From Nitrospirota bacterium (GTDB taxonomy: Bacteria; Nitrospirota; Nitrospiria; Nitrospirales; UBA8639), in contig CP070628.1 in the NCBI GenBank assembly GCA_020355985.1, positions 1,327,209 to 1,335,457 on the forward strand: a stretch of 8,249 nt of DNA, read 5' to 3'. Every line of letters starts with the position of its first letter. Position 1 is the stretch's first letter. The position numbers and the translations under genes are program-made. This document shows, one piece after another, positions 1 through 7,382 of this stretch. A model generated the notes under the pieces. The model ran no database searches. It saw only the letters and a program-made list of their open reading frames with translations, and was not told the DNA's origin.

Positions 1-8
1 GGCCTTAG

Positions 9-185
9 GGTTTTTCTTTTGAAATTGGAAAGGTGGTGGTGTCGACACGGTCAGGCACTTTACCAAGGGAATTCAAAGGTCATCAACCCTTTGAGGTATT
101 TCGAGAAAAAATGGAGAAAAAAGAGTTGACAGCCCATGAAGAACCAGTTGCCGCTGTTTTTATTGAGGCCGCTAAAAAGTGCTAG
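9..185 (+). CDS. Unidentified short coding tail, convergent with the glycosyltransferase
   Basis: This frame is open from just after a TAG at 6-8 to a TAG at 183-185 and reads like coding sequence. It is charged, ends in EEPVAAVFIEAAKKC, and its codon choice looks natural. I do not recognise the family. There is no ATG before residue 35 of the open stretch. The only early start is a run of GTG codons at 33-41, preceded by the weak ribosome-binding-like GGAAAGG at 27-33, which would give about 48-50 residues. It could instead be the 3' end of a gene broken by the in-frame stop or a frameshift at 6-8. A second frame (1-129) is also open from the window edge and ends in basic residues, so the true upstream gene may use that frame. 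The stop shares a CTAG with the convergent glycosyltransferase stop at 182-184. Confidence 0.25.
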   Translation, partial: GFSFEIGKVVVSTRSGTLPREFKGHQPFEVFREKMEKKELTAHEEPVAAVFIEAAKKC

Positions 186-1432
186 GCCATCATTTTTTCA
201 ATCAGGATACAACTCTCCGTAAGCGGGTTGTTGTCTGAGAAGGAATTTTTGATGGCCAAGCAGGTAGTGGCGATTTCTTTGGATGCAAGAAGGTCTTGTA
301 TATGCTGTGTGATGGTAGGCGAACGAAACGAGCGTTTGGAAATCGTGCGCCCCACTCCTAATTGCTCGAGGCGGGCTCCATTGTCAAACTGGTCAAAGGC
401 GAATGGCTGAATGAGTTGGGGAATGCCGGCTCGCAGAGATTGGGAGCAGGTGCCAATGCCGCCATGGTGAATGAGGGCGGCGCAATGAGGCAGCAGTTGA
501 CTGAGGGGAACATAGGACCCGTGGATGATGTGAGGAGGTAGTGGGTGAGGGAGTTGTTCGGGGTAATGAGTCAGGAAGATGGCTGGCCGATGCATTTCTT
601 GGCATGCCTTTGCAGCTTCAGCAAAAAAAGGCTTTCCATGTTTATTGGCTGATCCAGGCGTGAATACTAATGGGTGTGGATGAGCCTCTAAAAAATTTTG
701 AATAGTGGTTGGCAGGACAGATTCTCCTACCTCGTCATATAAGGGAAATCCTGTGAGGACAGTTGAGGGAGGCCAGTCCGGTTGTGGGGTGGCAAACCAT
801 TCTGGAAACAGGCTAAGCACCAAGTCAGGAGAATGCAACCAATGATGAAAAATGCGTGAAACCGGAGGGAGCCCCAGTTCACGGCGAAAACGGTTGAGCT
901 TCGGTTTGAGAAGAGGATCCATGACGAGATGGTCTAATAGCTTCCATACACCCTGTTTAAAGTTTACGGGCAACCAATCCGGAAGAGGGAGGCCTGGCAT
1001 TCGCGGCGCCTGATAGGCGGAGTGAAATACACCAGGAGAAAAATGCACGGTCACGTTAGGAACATGGTGGGTTTCCTGTACAAGTCGCGCGACGAAGCCA
1101 AGAGTTGAACTGACGAGTATAGTCTTACCTGGTACAAGATGTGAGCAGAGAAGTTGGTAGGCCTCCTCCAGATAGGTTCCCGACATCATCCGTTTCATAA
1201 TGATGCGCCAACCTTTATGAGGATGCCATAAGTCCGGATGGTTTGCCACGGCATCATATTCTTCAGCTGGACCCATGGAGTAAAAATGTAATCCTGCGTC
1301 CTGGATGAGTCTGGTGAAATGACCATTCGTAAAAAATGTGATCGCATGACCACGAGCAAGAAGATCTCGCCCCAGTCCCACCAGAGGTAAGACATCCCCG
1401 TAACTTCCCACTGCCACAATCAGAATGTTCAA
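182..1432 (-). CDS. GT-B glycosyltransferase, UGT/RhlB-like (GT1-type)
   Basis: A 416-residue cytosolic or membrane-associated glycosyltransferase that should move a sugar from a nucleotide donor to a lipid or small hydrophobic acceptor. The N-terminus (NILIVAVGSYGDVLPLVGLG, residues 2-21) is the first Rossmann strand and loop of the MGT/UGT family. The donor-binding C-domain carries FTPGS (257-261), HHGGIGT (322-328) and PFAFDQFDNGARL (343-355), matching the donor signature of RhlB-like and macrolide-type enzymes. Length is normal for the family and both domains are complete. The start codon is TTG, chosen because the family N-terminus begins exactly there. The site in front (GAGGCAGG, about 7 bases upstream) is weak. 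The gene lies 14 bases after the DUF898-type gene and is probably co-transcribed with it. The acceptor cannot be read from sequence; a glycolipid, sterol/hopanoid or rhamnolipid-like role is conceivable. Confidence 0.85.
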   Translation of the reverse strand: MNILIVAVGSYGDVLPLVGLGRDLLARGHAITFFTNGHFTRLIQDAGLHFYSMGPAEEYDAVANHPDLWHPHKGWRIIMKRMMSGTYLEEAYQLLCSHLVPGKTILVSSTLGFVARLVQETHHVPNVTVHFSPGVFHSAYQAPRMPGLPLPDWLPVNFKQGVWKLLDHLVMDPLLKPKLNRFRRELGLPPVSRIFHHWLHSPDLVLSLFPEWFATPQPDWPPSTVLTGFPLYDEVGESVLPTTIQNFLEAHPHPLVFTPGSANKHGKPFFAEAAKACQEMHRPAIFLTHYPEQLPHPLPPHIIHGSYVPLSQLLPHCAALIHHGGIGTCSQSLRAGIPQLIQPFAFDQFDNGARLEQLGVGRTISKRSFRSPTITQHIQDLLASKEIATTCLAIKNSFSDNNPLTESCILIEKMMA

Positions 1433-1446
1433 AATAATGCCTGCCT

Positions 1447-1782
1447 CTAACTTTGGTAAATCTGAGGGTTCTCTTCGGCAAACGAGAGATTATTCGTTTG
1501 CCACCGTTTGAGCCGGCAGAACCCCCAAGGCATATAGAGGCCGAACGTGATGATGGTCAGCACCATGATCAGGAGCCAATTCCAAAAGAACCCAAACCCT
1601 GTTCCATGAAATGCAAGTTGGCGGTTGTCGATAAAAGTGTGTTCCGAAATCCACCGTTGCTGGGCGGAATAAGCCCAGGGGAAAAATAAGCCAAAGGTTA
1701 AAAGGGTGAGAACCCAGGTCCACAGAAATAACCACAGACAGCCCAATCCGGTTCCGCGAAAATCAAATCTGCCTTGATTCAT
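1447..1782 (-). CDS. Small DUF898 (YjgN-like) membrane protein with two repeated halves
   Basis: A 111-residue membrane protein made of two copies of one unit spaced exactly 50 residues apart. FRGTGLGCLW...VLTLLTFGLFFPWA...QRW (residues 8-44) aligns with FHGTGFGFFW...VLTIITFGLYMPWG...KRW (58-94). Each unit holds one long hydrophobic segment (about 15-37 and 65-87) followed by PW and RW motifs. This pattern is typical of DUF898/YjgN proteins, whose longer members (E. coli YjgN is about 400 residues) carry several such units; this is a minimal form. The function of the family is not established. The start is ATG with GAGGTGA in front (about 1784-1793). It is the first gene of a two-gene unit with the glycosyltransferase and is divergent from elbB. 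The pairing may indicate an envelope-related role, but this is inference. Confidence 0.7.
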   Translation of the reverse strand: MNQGRFDFRGTGLGCLWLFLWTWVLTLLTFGLFFPWAYSAQQRWISEHTFIDNRQLAFHGTGFGFFWNWLLIMVLTIITFGLYMPWGFCRLKRWQTNNLSFAEENPQIYQS

Positions 1783-1960
1783 GTCTCACCTCGGTGAATG
1801 GGGTTTATAGAAATCAGGAAAAGGGCATGACGAGGGTTGGTATTTGAGTTGACCTTGCGAATGGAGCCATACTAGCGTAACAGATATTCATCATATTTGT
1901 GATCACTCAAGGTGTGAGTCAATTTTCTTATCATGCATTCTGACTCCGAAGGAGGTCGCT
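1783..1960. promoter_or_regulatory. Divergent intergenic region, DUF898 gene / elbB
   Basis: These 178 non-coding bases separate divergent genes and must hold promoters for both. I see no convincing -35/-10 pair: a TTGACC at 1849-1854 has only weak -10 candidates at proper spacing. Small symmetric elements are GTGATCAC (1899-1906) and ACTCA-aggtg-TGAGT (1905-1919). Both are short enough to be chance. The elbB ribosome binding site AAGGAGG lies at 1949-1955, 5 bases before the ATG. Confidence 0.4.
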
Positions 1961-2614
1961 ATGAAAAAAGTTGCCGTTATTCTTTCCGGCTGCGGATTTT
2001 TGGATGGAGCCGAAATTACGGAAGCCATCAGCACGCTCATTGCCATTGGGCAACAGGGGGCTCAGTACAAAGTGTTTGCACCCAACAAAGACGTGGCTGA
2101 GACCAATCATCTTACACAAAAGCCCACAGGACATCAGCGAAATGCCTTGCAGGAAGCGGCCCGTATTGCGCGAGGGGACATTCAACCGTTAGAGGAACTC
2201 AAGGCTCAAGATTTTGATGCGTTGGCTTTTCCGGGTGGATTCGGGGCGGCGCTTCATCTCTGCAATTTTGCAGAGAAGGGGAGTGGTGGAGAAATTGACC
2301 CGCAGGTGGTCAGGATTGTGAAAGAATTTAGCGAGAGTCGAAAACCGATTGCCGCCATCTGTATTGCCCCGGCAATTATGGCTTTAGCCTTCGGAGAAAA
2401 AGGCGTGAATGTGACGATTGGTGACGATGCCGGGACGGCGGCAGAAATTGAAAAGACTGGAGCCAAACATCAAAATTGTGCGGTCGAGAAATTTGTCGTG
2501 GATCAGAGCAGCAAGATCATCACTACGCCGGCGTATATGTATGGATCAGCCCAGCCTCATCAAATCTTTGCAGGCGTCAGTGGGGCCATTGCCGAACTCA
2601 TCAAGATGGCGTAG
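1961..2614 (+). CDS. elbB: ElbB, isoprenoid biosynthesis-associated glyoxalase, DJ-1/PfpI superfamily
   Basis: A 217-residue cytosolic protein matching ElbB over its full length. The N-terminus VAVILSGCGFLDGAEITEA (residues 4-22) is diagnostic and includes the conserved acidic residue E18. PGGFGAA (91-97) forms the oxyanion-side loop, and the nucleophile elbow is AAICIAPA (131-138) with C134 as the reactive cysteine. The C-terminus YMYGSAQPHQIFAGVSGAI is also typical. E. coli ElbB was first noted as sigma cross-reacting protein 27A, later as enhancing lycopene formation, and has weak glyoxalase activity; its physiological role is still unclear. The start is fixed by a strong AAGGAGG. It is transcribed alone and converges with the seven-gene operon across an 84-base gap. 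Confidence 0.93.
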   Translation: MKKVAVILSGCGFLDGAEITEAISTLIAIGQQGAQYKVFAPNKDVAETNHLTQKPTGHQRNALQEAARIARGDIQPLEELKAQDFDALAFPGGFGAALHLCNFAEKGSGGEIDPQVVRIVKEFSESRKPIAAICIAPAIMALAFGEKGVNVTIGDDAGTAAEIEKTGAKHQNCAVEKFVVDQSSKIITTPAYMYGSAQPHQIFAGVSGAIAELIKMA

Positions 2615-2665
2615 AGGCGATAGGGATGTGCAGATAAAACACAATACATCTGTTCCAGCGCACAT
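2546..2665 (-). CDS. Possible 39-residue small ORF after the quinone oxidoreductase gene
   Basis: An ATG at 2665-2663 is preceded by a perfect AGGAGGA (2677-2671) at 5-base spacing and opens a 39-codon frame ending in TGA at 2546. The peptide has three early cysteines (C2, C9, C12: MCAGTDVLCFIC) and resembles nothing I know. It begins 33 bases beyond the stop of the upstream minus-strand gene, so it would sit last in the operon. Its 3' part runs antisense over the end of elbB. The only real support is the ribosome binding site; chance or a decayed gene is quite possible. Confidence 0.2.
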   Translation of the reverse strand: MCAGTDVLCFICTSLSPLRHLDEFGNGPTDACKDLMRLG

Positions 2666-2666
2666 C
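2625..2666. terminator. Imperfect hairpin between convergent genes
   Basis: GATGTGC (2625-2631) pairs with GCACATC (2660-2666). Inside it AGAT (2632-2635) pairs with ATCT (2648-2651), leaving an 8-base one-sided bulge and a 12-base loop. It lies in the gap between the convergent stops of elbB (2614) and the MDR gene (2699), where a shared terminator would be expected. There is no adjacent U-tract in either direction, so intrinsic termination is weakly supported. Confidence 0.25.
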
Positions 2667-2698
2667 AGTGTCCTCCTGAATAGAAGTAAAGATTTCTT

Positions 2699-3688
2699 TT
2701 ATACAGTCACGACAATTTTGCCTTTTTGCTGGTTGGAGACCATGTAGCGGTGGGCTTCCCCAATATCTGTCAAGGGGAAGGTGCGATCAATGATCGGTTT
2801 CAGGGAACCGGATTCCAGCCCTCGGTAAATATACTCTTTCCCTCGCTTAAGCATATCTGGGTTTTTGACAATTTCAAAAAGCGTATAGCCTCGTACTGTC
2901 AACCCTTTTGCCAGTGCGGGGAACAGAGGGAACGGGGTTGGATGTGGAGCCAATGCCCCATATTCAAAGATGATTCCACCCTGTGCCGTGACGGCAGCGA
3001 GTTGTTCTAGTAAAGGTCCCGCCACCGGGTCAAAAACCACTCGTATTCCTTTCCCGGCAGTGAGAGACATCCCCCTTTCTACCAGGTCTTCCTCATCCGT
3101 TACGATCACGTGATCCGCTCCTGCTTCAAGGAGAAAGGTTTTCTTGTCGGCTCCCCTTGTGCTGGCAATGGCTATTCCTCCGGTAGCTTTGACGATTTGA
3201 ATGGCCGCCAAGCCCACGCTACTGCTGGCTGCCGTAATCAAAACCTGGTCATCTTTTCGAATATTGCCGTATTGAATGAGTGCCCCGTAGGCGGTCATGT
3301 ACTGCATCCAAATGGCGGCGCCTTCAATGGCTGATAAATTTTTGGGATAATGGGCAGCCGCATAGGTTGGGACGATGGCGCTCTCCCCATAGACGCCATA
3401 TTGGCCCATGGGAAAAGATGGAATCGTACTTACGCGGTCGCCAATCCGAAAATCTGTGACGTCAGGTCCGACAGCGTCAATGATGCCTGCGGCTTCGTAC
3501 CCTAGCCGTGAGGGAAGTTGAGGAGCCTCCAGATATTGACCCTTTCGAAACATAATCTCCGCGCGGTTGAGCCCGATGGCCTCAACCTTAAGGCGGATTT
3601 CTCCTTTGGCGGGTTCCGCCAAAGGTAAGTCTTCAAGCTGCAGGACTTCCGGCCCGCCAGTTTCATGAAAGCGTACGATTTTCGGCAT
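2699..3688 (-). CDS. Zinc-free MDR quinone oxidoreductase-like enzyme
   Basis: A medium-chain dehydrogenase/reductase of 329 residues, predicted to reduce quinones, enones or related carbonyls with NAD(P)H in the cytosol. The N-terminal GroES-like domain has LPSRLGYEAAGIIDAVG (about 58-74), where GYEAAG replaces the GHE of zinc enzymes. The structural-zinc cysteines are absent, so this is the QOR/zeta-crystallin branch. The nucleotide fold carries AASSSVGLAAIQ (about 153-164). The start is placed at ATG 3688 rather than the TTG one codon upstream, because GGAGG ends 6 bases before the ATG but only 3 before the TTG. It lies 28 bases after the DUF5069 gene as the last clear gene of the minus-strand operon. 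The physiological substrate cannot be told; activity on aldehydes or nitro compounds is also possible. Confidence 0.88.
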   Translation of the reverse strand: MPKIVRFHETGGPEVLQLEDLPLAEPAKGEIRLKVEAIGLNRAEIMFRKGQYLEAPQLPSRLGYEAAGIIDAVGPDVTDFRIGDRVSTIPSFPMGQYGVYGESAIVPTYAAAHYPKNLSAIEGAAIWMQYMTAYGALIQYGNIRKDDQVLITAASSSVGLAAIQIVKATGGIAIASTRGADKKTFLLEAGADHVIVTDEEDLVERGMSLTAGKGIRVVFDPVAGPLLEQLAAVTAQGGIIFEYGALAPHPTPFPLFPALAKGLTVRGYTLFEIVKNPDMLKRGKEYIYRGLESGSLKPIIDRTFPLTDIGEAHRYMVSNQQKGKIVVTV

Positions 3689-3716
3689 CAAGTACCTCCG
3701 ATAATATTATGGAAGA

Positions 3717-4304
3717 TTATTTCTGGAATCGGTCTGTGACGAATCTCACGATGTCATCCACATCATCCCCCGCCGCCCGCACCACTTGGAGAAATTCATC
3801 CGGCTTTACCTTGACCTTTTTCAGAAACCGTCGGTCCCCTCCACAGTTATACATCAAATCAGACGGCAATTCACCTCGGAGCTTGGCCTTGGCTTTTTCA
3901 ATAATGCGCGGAAACCATTGCAATCCGGCCAGAGAGGCTTCCCGTGGCGGAAACAAATCGGTGTTTTTCACAAATTTTGAATATTGCCCCTGTTGATCGT
4001 TCAAAAAATAGTCCCTCCGAATCTGTGTGATTGCAACGATAATATCAGGGTCCGGTTCTCCGTCATCGCACCAATCTTCCACAAAGTCGAAAACTTCCTG
4101 GGTCGTGGCTCCAATAGAACGGAGAAAGGCTTCTTCATCTTTTGAAAACATGGCCGGCACATTCTGAATGCCGTTTTTGTAAATCTCGATCTTATTGTCA
4201 AAGAGGGTCCTAAAGCTTTCGACCCAATTTCCTGATTCATCAGTCATGATTAGGTTTTCCCAAATAGATTCATGTGTATTTTTCAATTGTACGGCGATTG
4301 TCAT
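3717..4304 (-). CDS. DUF5069 domain protein
   Basis: A 195-residue soluble protein of unknown function. The C-terminal part (about 118-195: FPPREASLAGLQWFPRIIEK, GELPSDLMYNCGGDRRFL, then DEFLQVVRAAGDDVDDIVRFV) matches what I know of DUF5069, which has no established activity. The N-terminal half is acidic (CDDGEPDPD near residue 79). Its segment EEAFLRSIGATTQEVFDFVED (57-77) looks like a second copy of the C-terminal helix pair DEFLQVVRAAGDDVDDIVRFV, so the protein may hold an internal partial duplication. The ATG at 4304 has AGGAGA 7 bases upstream and is preferred over the internal ATG at codon 20, which lacks a ribosome binding site. It lies 53 bases after the PNPOx-like gene and 28 before the MDR gene, in the operon. 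Confidence 0.7.
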   Translation of the reverse strand: MTIAVQLKNTHESIWENLIMTDESGNWVESFRTLFDNKIEIYKNGIQNVPAMFSKDEEAFLRSIGATTQEVFDFVEDWCDDGEPDPDIIVAITQIRRDYFLNDQQGQYSKFVKNTDLFPPREASLAGLQWFPRIIEKAKAKLRGELPSDLMYNCGGDRRFLKKVKVKPDEFLQVVRAAGDDVDDIVRFVTDRFQK

Positions 4305-4357
4305 TTCCTTGTCTCCTATTTCAGCATTGATTTCTTCACTTTTGCCCTGACGGCCGT

Positions 4358-4978
4358 TTATACAGGCATGGGCAATTGTTCTTTAAGGCTCTCATTTTCA
4401 GCTTCCAACGTCGCTATACGGTCCCTGAGTGGCTGCACGATGGATTCCACGTCTCCTTGAGAATATTTCAGGGGAATGTGTTGTCGGCAATTGGCGTCCC
4501 AGGCCTCTACATGAAACCGAATAACCCGTTCAGGTTTTCCCTTGTACTGGGCATTTATGAGCTGTGGTAGTAAGTCGGGATCATTCTCCATGACTTCTGC
4601 CCTTCCCCAAATCTTGATACGGGTCTGAGTCGCATAATCCATGAGGAACAAAAAGGCTTGGTTGTTTTCCGCTAAGTTTCCGACAGAGATGTATTGCCGG
4701 TTTCCTGCAAAATCAGCAAAAGCCAGCGTTCGGTCGTCCAGTATCTTGAGAAAACCTTTGGGGCCTCCTCGATGTTGAATGTATGGCCTCCCTTCTGCAC
4801 TGGCCGTGGCCAAATAGATGGAGTCCACTTCATTCAAAAAGTCAGAAAGTTCTCGCGTGACCGTCTTGGACCATCCGGCCCCCTCTTCCATCCGTGCATA
4901 TTGTGCGCGTGATCCCATTCGTTCCTGCACAGCTTTCACGGATGGGGTAAAAGCGATATTACTCGTTGGTTGTGTCAT
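4358..4978 (-). CDS. Pyridoxamine 5'-phosphate oxidase-fold (split-barrel) flavoprotein
   Basis: A 206-residue protein of the PNPOx-like split-barrel superfamily, expected to bind FMN or another flavin (possibly F420) and act as a reductase or oxidase on an unknown small molecule. The core is [39 protein letters not shown] (52-90) followed by [11 protein letters not shown] (92-102) and [10 protein letters not shown] (120-129). Its C-terminal stretch of about 30 residues ([19 protein letters not shown], 184-202) is heptad-like and may be a short coiled coil. This resembles the uncharacterised COG3576-type group rather than true PdxH, which has a different C-terminus. Its ATG overlaps the hydrolase stop (ATGA, 4975-4978), and its ribosome binding site AAGGAGA lies within the hydrolase's last codons, implying translational coupling. 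Confidence 0.8.
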   Translation of the reverse strand: MTQPTSNIAFTPSVKAVQERMGSRAQYARMEEGAGWSKTVTRELSDFLNEVDSIYLATASAEGRPYIQHRGGPKGFLKILDDRTLAFADFAGNRQYISVGNLAENNQAFLFLMDYATQTRIKIWGRAEVMENDPDLLPQLINAQYKGKPERVIRFHVEAWDANCRQHIPLKYSQGDVESIVQPLRDRIATLEAENESLKEQLPMPV

Positions 4979-6093
4979 GACGGATTCTCCTTTGCAGCTG
5001 TAGGCTCCCCTAATGCGACTTTGGAACTCAAAAAATGGCGGATGTAGTTGGCGATCACATCTCCGTCTTCTTCCAAGGCAAAGTGTCCGGTGTCGAGTAG
5101 ATGAAACTCCAGATTTTTCAGATCACGTTTATACGGATGTGCCCCTTCTGCAGGAAAGATCTCATCGCCCTTGCCCCACACAATCAACGTGGGTGGTTGA
5201 TGTTTTCGAAGATACGCTTGCCATTTGGGATACAACGGCGGGTTCGAGCCATAACTGTAAAACAGCTGAAGTTGAATTGCTTCATTTCCTGGGCGATCTA
5301 GCAGTCTCTGGGTGACGTGCCAGTTGTCGGGACTGATCATTTCCTTGTTACGAACTCCATTGGTGTACTGCCATTGGGTTGCGCCAAGAGTGACGAGAAA
5401 GCGGAGCGCTTCCTCATTTGCCATGTTCGGTTGCTTGTAAGCGGCCTTGACGTTCTTCCAGAATTCGTTGTCGAGGCCCTTATTAATGGCGCTCCGATCT
5501 TTCCAGTATTCCTTGATCGGCTCCCAGAAGTTATTGTCGATGCCTTCGACGTAGGCGTTGCCATTCTGGATAATGAGGGCCTCGACTCGTTCCGGATGGC
5601 TTGCCGCAAGCCGGAACCCTACGGGTGCACCGTAATCCATCAGGTAGAGGCTATACTTCTTTAAGCCGACCTTCTGAATGAAATGCTCCATAACCCTTGC
5701 GAGGTTGTCGAAGGTGTAGTCGAATGTATCAACCGTGGGCATGGAACTGTTCCCATAGCCTGGGTAGTCTGGCGCAACGACATGAAACCGATCTGACAAT
5801 TGCGGAATCAGATTGCGAAACATGTGAGAGGAAGTCGGAAAGCCATGGAGCAACAAGATGGTTGGCGCATCCTTGGGCCCTGCCTCCCGATAAAAAATTT
5901 TCAGCCCATCCAACTCGATCGTTTTGTGAAGAGTCGGATAGCTCTTTGTCGGCGGAATATTTATGCTTGAGGTGGCTTCCACGTTTGCTGGTTGTGAAGT
6001 CACAATGCCAAACGCGATGGTGCCGATGAGGCTAAATGGCACCACAGTCAATATAGTGAGAAATGTTTTGAATATCTTATTGAAGCGATTCAT
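4975..6093 (-). CDS. Exported alpha/beta hydrolase, epoxide hydrolase / dehalogenase-like
   Basis: A 372-residue alpha/beta-fold hydrolase with an N-terminal export signal: basic MNRFNKIFK, a hydrophobic stretch at about 10-32, and a plausible signal peptidase site after VEA (residue 40). The mature enzyme should therefore be periplasmic or membrane-tethered. The oxyanion loop is HGFPTSS (83-89). The nucleophile elbow [12 protein letters not shown] (149-160) has D153 where serine hydrolases have Ser, as in epoxide hydrolases and haloalkane dehalogenases. The triad is completed by D310 ([10 protein letters not shown]) and H337 (TGHFALEE). The Trp that follows the nucleophile in dehalogenases is Tyr here, which favours epoxide or ester-like substrates, but this is not decisive. 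The cap region (about 180-290) is complete. The ATG has a strong AAGGAGGG upstream. It is 36 bases after the SDR gene and overlaps the next gene by 4 bases. Confidence 0.85.
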   Translation of the reverse strand: MNRFNKIFKTFLTILTVVPFSLIGTIAFGIVTSQPANVEATSSINIPPTKSYPTLHKTIELDGLKIFYREAGPKDAPTILLLHGFPTSSHMFRNLIPQLSDRFHVVAPDYPGYGNSSMPTVDTFDYTFDNLARVMEHFIQKVGLKKYSLYLMDYGAPVGFRLAASHPERVEALIIQNGNAYVEGIDNNFWEPIKEYWKDRSAINKGLDNEFWKNVKAAYKQPNMANEEALRFLVTLGATQWQYTNGVRNKEMISPDNWHVTQRLLDRPGNEAIQLQLFYSYGSNPPLYPKWQAYLRKHQPPTLIVWGKGDEIFPAEGAHPYKRDLKNLEFHLLDTGHFALEEDGDVIANYIRHFLSSKVALGEPTAAKENPS

Positions 6094-6129
6094 TGTTCTA
6101 CCCTCCTTTTTATTGAGTTGTGAAATTAT

Positions 6130-6891
6130 TTATTGATTCCGACCCGCCAGCACGCCACCATCCACGTCCCAATTCGCGCCGGTCACCCAGTTAGCTTTCT
6201 CTGAGAGCAAAAAGGCAATCACTTCCGCAACATCGTTAGGTCTTCCGACTCGCCCAATGGGGTGGAACCCGTTAAAGCCTTGTAAGGTCTCTTCGATCTT
6301 GTCCGGCTCAATGAATGAACCGTAAATAGGGGTGACGACCACTGCTGGTGAAACGGCGTTGACGCGAATACCATCGTCGGCCAGTTCCATCGCGAGATGT
6401 TGGGTTAGGGAGTGGAGCCCTGCCTTGGCCATGGAATACGCGGAGGACGGAGTGGCTTTAATGGCTTGCTTACCCCACATGGACCCAATGTTGACGATTG
6501 ATCCACCACCGTGGGCTTTCATGTTCTTGGCCACCGCTTGGGTAATCAAGAAAAAGGCTTTATTGAGATCCATATACTGGTCGTAGTCCTTCCCCGTCAT
6601 TTCGAGGAAGGGTTTGGGAGAAAACGTCCCTGCGGCATTAACCAAGTATTTAATGTGCCGTGTTTCCTTTTCAATTGTGGCAATAAAGTCATTGACATTC
6701 CCGACACTGGACAGATCCAATGACGTGCCTTCAGCGTTCTTGCCTAATGCTTTCTTGGCCTGTTCCACTTTCGTGGCCCCTCGACCTGTCACCCAAACCG
6801 GAATTTCTTGAGCCACGAGGAGTTTGGCAGTTTCTTTCCCCATTCCACTGGTCCCTCCGATAATGAGCGCGAGTTCAGATGTGATGCTCAT
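6130..6891 (-). CDS. Classical short-chain dehydrogenase/reductase (SDR)
   Basis: A 253-residue cytosolic NAD(P)-dependent oxidoreductase with all the classical marks. The cofactor loop is GGTSGMG (12-18) and NAAG is at 85-88. The catalytic S137, Y152 and K156 are present (NIGSMWG...[16 protein letters not shown]), and the C-terminal [13 protein letters not shown] follows. VTGRG at 34-38 places an arginine after the second strand, suggesting NADPH, though this is not certain. Related enzymes are often labelled 3-oxoacyl-ACP reductase, but the setting next to a hydrolase and redox enzymes suggests a catabolic alcohol/ketone substrate. The ribosome binding site (GAGGG) sits a rather long 10 bases or so before the ATG, with no better start nearby. 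It lies 57 bases after the SnoaL-like gene. Confidence 0.9.
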   Translation of the reverse strand: MSITSELALIIGGTSGMGKETAKLLVAQEIPVWVTGRGATKVEQAKKALGKNAEGTSLDLSSVGNVNDFIATIEKETRHIKYLVNAAGTFSPKPFLEMTGKDYDQYMDLNKAFFLITQAVAKNMKAHGGGSIVNIGSMWGKQAIKATPSSAYSMAKAGLHSLTQHLAMELADDGIRVNAVSPAVVVTPIYGSFIEPDKIEETLQGFNGFHPIGRVGRPNDVAEVIAFLLSEKANWVTGANWDVDGGVLAGRNQ

Positions 6892-6948
6892 GATGATGTT
6901 TCCCTCTTAATTTTGTAGGTATGATGATTGGTTTTTTTAATTTCTGAA

Positions 6949-7317
6949 TTACGAATTGTGATAATACCGCTCGTGGATGATTTTGCCGTTGCGCCATTTG
7001 GCAGCAACAACCTGTTCCACATGAACTGGCGTGCCATCGGTAGTCACCCAATCCATCACGGTTTCATAAAACGTCACATCCTCGTCGACGCCTTTCGCTG
7101 TCACCTCAAAACGTTGCCATTCTTTTACTGTGCTGAGAAATTGTTTCTCCCGTTCCAAATTGGCTTTGCGGCCAACAGTAGGCGGTAAATTGTTTTCCTG
7201 CATCACAGCATCTTCCGCATAGAATTCATTAATCGCATCCAGAATCCGGCCTTCTCGAATATAAGAAAACAGGTCTTCCAGTCTGTCTTGAAGAGTGATC
7301 GTGGTTGGTGTGCTCAT
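6949..7317 (-). CDS. SnoaL/NTF2-like small protein
   Basis: A 122-residue protein with the layout of the SnoaL-like NTF2 fold: a leading helix pair (DRLEDLFSYIREGRILDAINEFYAEDAVMQEN, about 11-42), then a curved sheet (FEVTAKGVDEDVTFYETVMDWVTTDGTPVHVEQVVAAKWRNGKIIHERYYH). Relatives are ketosteroid-isomerase-like or epoxide-hydrolase-like enzymes or simple ligand-binding proteins, so the reaction cannot be assigned. Length is typical. The ATG has AAAGGA about 9 bases upstream. As second gene of the operon, next to an SDR and a hydrolase, it may act on the same organic intermediate. Confidence 0.75.
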   Translation of the reverse strand: MSTPTTITLQDRLEDLFSYIREGRILDAINEFYAEDAVMQENNLPPTVGRKANLEREKQFLSTVKEWQRFEVTAKGVDEDVTFYETVMDWVTTDGTPVHVEQVVAAKWRNGKIIHERYYHNS

Positions 7318-7382
7318 GGTCTTTATCCTTTAATGAATAAATGATTGAGTAATGACGGATTCAAATCTTTGATTGACTGTCT

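Noticed and set aside
1453..1689. Plus-strand open frame opposite the DUF898-type gene
   Set aside because: The minus strand shows a clear duplicated membrane protein with a good ribosome binding site; the plus frame is charged and featureless.
1899..1919. Short dyads GTGATCAC and ACTCA/TGAGT upstream of elbB, considered as a CRP/FNR-like site
   Set aside because: The arms are 4-5 bases and do not fit the spacing of CRP (TGTGA-N6-TCACA) or FNR (TTGAT-N4-ATCAA) sites.
2687..2700. Small AAAGA/TCTTT symmetry beside the MDR stop, considered as a terminator
   Set aside because: The stem is about 5 A/T-rich pairs with almost no loop, too weak for a terminator.
2418..2747. Plus-strand open frame of 109 codons across the end of elbB
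   Set aside because: It lies in another frame of elbB, is highly basic, and runs into the MDR gene on the opposite strand.
5317..5664. Plus-strand open frame of 115 codons opposite the alpha/beta hydrolase
   Set aside because: It is antisense to a gene with a full catalytic triad and has no ribosome binding site or recognisable domain.
5697..6029. Plus-strand open frame of 110 codons opposite the hydrolase N-terminus
   Set aside because: An antisense shadow with unnatural composition (rich in Cys, Arg, Ser and Trp).
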